Assembly: GCA_002424625.1 (NCBI GenBank)
Contig: DIKR01000017.1
Span: 6,268 to 29,602 of the forward strand
Origin: Desulfuromonadaceae bacterium UBA5613
GTDB taxonomy: Bacteria > Desulfobacterota > Desulfuromonadia > Desulfuromonadales > UBA2197
Direction: 5' to 3'
Length of the DNA: 23,335 nt
Part shown: in pieces, positions 20,554 to 23,335 of the stretch
Position numbering within the stretch: the stretch's first letter is position 1
Layout of the letters: the number at the start of each line of letters is the position of its first letter
The notes under the pieces: model-generated
What the model was told of the DNA's origin: nothing
What the model saw: only the letters and a program-made list of their open reading frames with translations
The model's database searches: none
Position numbers and translations under genes: made by a program

Positions 20554-23335
20554 ATGCGGCGCCTCGTTTTCCTGGTCGCGCTCTGCGCACTGACCGTTAT
20601 GGCCGTCCCGGCGGCGGCAGGGGCGAACCCGACTCCGGCAAGCGCAGGGACACCCAACCTGCTGATCTTCCAGCTGCTGCTGGACCGTTCAATCCTGGCC
20701 GATTCTCTGATTGTCTACGAGGCCGGCACTGATCTGCTGCTCCCCCTCGGTGAACTGACCCGTCTCTTGACCCTTGGTATCACCGTCGACCCGAGTGCCC
20801 GTGTGGCCTCGGGTTTTATATTGAGCGAGGAGCGGGTTTTCCGCCTCGATCTGGCGACCCGGACGGTGACCCTGGCCGGCGGCCGCGAGACCTTCGACCC
20901 GGCCCAGGTGCGCTGGCTGGACGAAGATATCTATGTGGCCAGCCGCCTGCTGCAACGCTGGCTGCCGATTGATCTGAAGACCGATCTCTCGGCCCTGACC
21001 ATGGAGGTGGTCCCCCGCGAAAAGTTGCCGCTGCAGTACCGTCTGGAGCGCGAGCGCGCCGCGCGTGGTGCGGGGCGGCGCGTCAGCGCCTACCAAGACC
21101 CCGGCTACCCACGCGCAGCTCCGGACTACCGGCTGCTGAGTGTCCCCTTCATCGACCAGACCCTGGGCCTCGAATACCAGGGGGGGCATGCCCCTCCTAC
21201 TAACAACTGGGCCTATTCCGCCTACCTGACCGGCGATCTGCTGGGGATGGAGGGCTCGCTCTACCTCTCCACCAGCAAGAACACAGACAAGCTAGACCAC
21301 CGCCTGACCCTCTCCTGCAACGATCCGGACGCCGAACTGCTGGGGCCTCTGCATGCACGTTCGCTCACCCTGGGCAATATGGGAGTGCCGGCGCTTAACA
21401 ATGTGCTGCGTGGCAGCGGCAGCGGCAACGGCATACTGCTGAGCAACCGCCCTCTGACCCAGTCGGCCAGCTATGGCCTGCACACCCTGCGCGGCGACCT
21501 GCCGCCCGGCTGGGATGTGACGCTCTATTTCAACGACGCCCTGATCGGTTTCCAGCAGTCCCGCCCGGACGGCCGCTACGAGTTTGCCGATCAACCCCTG
21601 GTTTTTGGCGTCAACGAATTCCGGCTGGTGTTCAACGGTCCGCTCGGGCAGACGCGGGTGGAACGGCAGGTATTCATCCTCGACCAGACCCTTACCAGAC
21701 CGGGTGAATTTGTCTACACCGTGGCCGGGCAGCGAGATGACAACGGCCGCCGGCGCGGTTCCACCCAGTTCGATCTTGGCCTGGCCAAACAACTGGCGCT
21801 CACCGGCGGCATGGCCAGCATGTCCCTGACCGAAGGCGGGGAGGAGCAGCGCTACTACAATCTGGGCCTGCGCACGGCGCTGCTGGGCACGCTGATGAAT
21901 GGTGATTACGTACGGGCGGAAGAGGGGGGATCGCTTTACGAACTCGGCCTGAAGACCCGGCTGGGAAGGTATTCCCTCGACCTTACCCATACCGGACTGA
22001 GTGAAGATTTTGTCAGCGACTTCTTCCCGGTCACCTCGGACCAGATCAGGTTCCGCGACCGCGCCCGCGTCACCGGCGCCCTGCCCCTTGGCGGAAAGCT
22101 GCACCTGCCGGTGGCTCTCGATTTTACCCGCGAGGAGACCCGCAGCGGGACCCTGACCCTCGACCTTCAGGGACGGATTTCACTGAACCTGCTGGGAACA
22201 AGCCTCACCAACGCGCTGTCCTGGAACAAGCGCGGGGAAAGCACGTCGGCCGGCGGCACCCTGCAGTTGAGCCGCCGGGTGGCCGGCATCGGCCTGAGCA
22301 GTCAGATGGCCTATCTGCTGGCGCCGGAGACCAGGATTGCCAGCCTGGCCCTGACCGGCGACAAGAACTTCGGCCAGGCCAGCCGGTTGAGCCTGGGTGT
22401 GCTGCATGATCTCGATCCAGACCAGACCACCCTTACCGCCGGGGTGACCCATAACTTCGGCAGTTTCGGCCTCGGCCTGAACGGCCGCTATGTCGATACG
22501 GGGGAGTATGCGGCGGGACTGCAGCTCTTCATGGCTTTGGGACGTGAACCGCGCAGCGGCGCATGGGTGGCCGACTGGCAGCCGCTGGCCGGCGCCGGGG
22601 CAGTGTCGGCTCGCACCTTCCTGGATGCCAACCAGAACGGCGTGTACGATCCGGGCGAGGAACCGATCGAAGGTGCCGGCTTCACCATCAACGAAGGGAG
22701 TCGCCATCCGGTGAGCAGCAATAGCGACGGTCTAGCCTATCTGACCCGTTTGCCACCCCGGCAATACGCCGACATCGCCCTTGATACCTCGACCCTGGAA
22801 GACCCGCAATGGCTCCCGACCGTCAAGGGCATGCGGATTCTCCCCCGGCCGGGCAAGGTCCAAAGCATCGATTTCCCGGTGGCGATGACGGGCGAGGTGG
22901 ACGGCACCGTCTACCTGCGCGAAGGCGGCAAGACGCGTGGTATCGGCAATGCCCTGGTGGAGCTGGTCGATGATCAGGGCAATGTAGCGGCCAGCGGTCT
23001 CAGTGCCTCCGATGGCTACTACATCATCCCGGCCGTCCGACCCGGCCACTACAAGGCGATGATTTCGTCCGCGCAGCTGGACAAGCTGGGGCTGGCAAGC
23101 ACAGCGCCGGTGGAACTCACCATGCGCGCCGACGGTGAGTTTGTCTACGGTCTGGATTTCCGGTTGCAGAGCAAGGTGGTTGCCGAAGCTGCAGGGCTTG
23201 CCAGGGCCGCCACGGACGAAGAATTTGTCGTGGAATCCTTGACCTTCTGTCGGCCGGGCGCCGATTGTAATACCCAGCAGGCGACCATCCGGCAGTTCGG
23301 TTACAAGCCGACCCTCATTCCCGTTTCTACCATGC
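20554..23335 (+). CDS. Outer-membrane usher of the chaperone/usher system, 3' end outside window
   Basis: The open frame runs to the window end without a stop (at least 927 residues). ATG 20554 gives a good signal peptide (MRRLVFLVALCALTVMAVPA). A GTG at 20506 overlapping the chaperone stop is an alternative start that would add 16 residues; neither has a clear ribosome-binding site. After an N-terminal domain (LLIFQLLLDRSILADSLIVY) comes the barrel region with the usher plug-type segment LPPGWDVTLYFNDALIGFQ and many alternating amphipathic strands. From about residue 685, beta-sandwich domains follow: one opens with a calcium-loop-like DANQNGVYDPGEE (691-703), then a carboxypeptidase-regulatory-like repeat (about 780-830, TGEVDGTVYLREGG...GYYIIPAVRPG). 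The usher secretes and assembles the subunits across the outer membrane. The end of the protein is not visible. Confidence 0.9.
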   Translation, partial: MRRLVFLVALCALTVMAVPAAAGANPTPASAGTPNLLIFQLLLDRSILADSLIVYEAGTDLLLPLGELTRLLTLGITVDPSARVASGFILSEERVFRLDLATRTVTLAGGRETFDPAQVRWLDEDIYVASRLLQRWLPIDLKTDLSALTMEVVPREKLPLQYRLERERAARGAGRRVSAYQDPGYPRAAPDYRLLSVPFIDQTLGLEYQGGHAPPTNNWAYSAYLTGDLLGMEGSLYLSTSKNTDKLDHRLTLSCNDPDAELLGPLHARSLTLGNMGVPALNNVLRGSGSGNGILLSNRPLTQSASYGLHTLRGDLPPGWDVTLYFNDALIGFQQSRPDGRYEFADQPLVFGVNEFRLVFNGPLGQTRVERQVFILDQTLTRPGEFVYTVAGQRDDNGRRRGSTQFDLGLAKQLALTGGMASMSLTEGGEEQRYYNLGLRTALLGTLMNGDYVRAEEGGSLYELGLKTRLGRYSLDLTHTGLSEDFVSDFFPVTSDQIRFRDRARVTGALPLGGKLHLPVALDFTREETRSGTLTLDLQGRISLNLLGTSLTNALSWNKRGESTSAGGTLQLSRRVAGIGLSSQMAYLLAPETRIASLALTGDKNFGQASRLSLGVLHDLDPDQTTLTAGVTHNFGSFGLGLNGRYVDTGEYAAGLQLFMALGREPRSGAWVADWQPLAGAGAVSARTFLDANQNGVYDPGEEPIEGAGFTINEGSRHPVSSNSDGLAYLTRLPPRQYADIALDTSTLEDPQWLPTVKGMRILPRPGKVQSIDFPVAMTGEVDGTVYLREGGKTRGIGNALVELVDDQGNVAASGLSASDGYYIIPAVRPGHYKAMISSAQLDKLGLASTAPVELTMRADGEFVYGLDFRLQSKVVAEAAGLARAATDEEFVVESLTFCRPGADCNTQQATIRQFGYKPTLIPVSTM

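Noticed and set aside
21292..22104. 270-codon minus-strand frame opposite the usher
   Set aside because: Low-complexity Ala/Gly/Gln-rich translation inside the continuous usher frame.

Overview
The window is 23.3 kb of bacterial chromosome. Almost every gene lies on the + strand, and the sequence is moderately GC-rich and densely coding. Three good -24/-12 (sigma-54) promoter candidates, many PAS-type histidine kinases, an HD-GYP regulator and a chaperone/usher locus with DUF4402 subunits suggest a Gram-negative environmental bacterium. A Desulfuromonas/Geobacter-type deltaproteobacterium is my best guess. This is inference from gene content; no rRNA or other taxonomic marker is present.

Layout. 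(1) 30-6337, envelope and small-peptide region: a YihY/BrkB membrane protein; a 45-aa lipoprotein followed by a PAS histidine kinase behind a sigma-54 promoter with an IHF-like site and an upstream dyad; a 21-aa single-helix membrane peptide behind a second sigma-54 promoter; an ABC-2 exporter (ATPase and permease, ATGA overlap); and a lipoprotein-type phospholipase D/cardiolipin synthase. (2) 6431-17678, an 11-kb run of signal-transduction genes: a NarL-type kinase/regulator pair, a HAMP kinase with an Rcp1-like single-domain regulator, a REC-kinase-REC hybrid, a REC-GAF-like-HD-GYP c-di-GMP phosphodiesterase, a Cache-PAS-GAF-PAS kinase, and a REC-AAA+-Fis sigma-54 activator. (3) 17679-23335 (window end): a chaperone/usher appendage locus with three DUF4402 subunit-like genes, a PapD-like chaperone, and an usher that runs off the window.

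How they may work together. The last kinase and the sigma-54 activator form an NtrB/NtrC-like pair. Directly after the activator gene lie three TGTACCG half-sites, and about 85-95 bp further on is a -24/-12 promoter in front of the first DUF4402 gene. The simplest reading is that periplasmic sensing by the Cache kinase switches on the appendage through sigma-54, while HD-GYP turnover of c-di-GMP tunes attachment. Several genes in the run use TTG or GTG starts (30, 3172, 6431, 12019, 13598), which fits low-level regulatory proteins. I found no tRNA, rRNA, CRISPR array, transposase or integrase.
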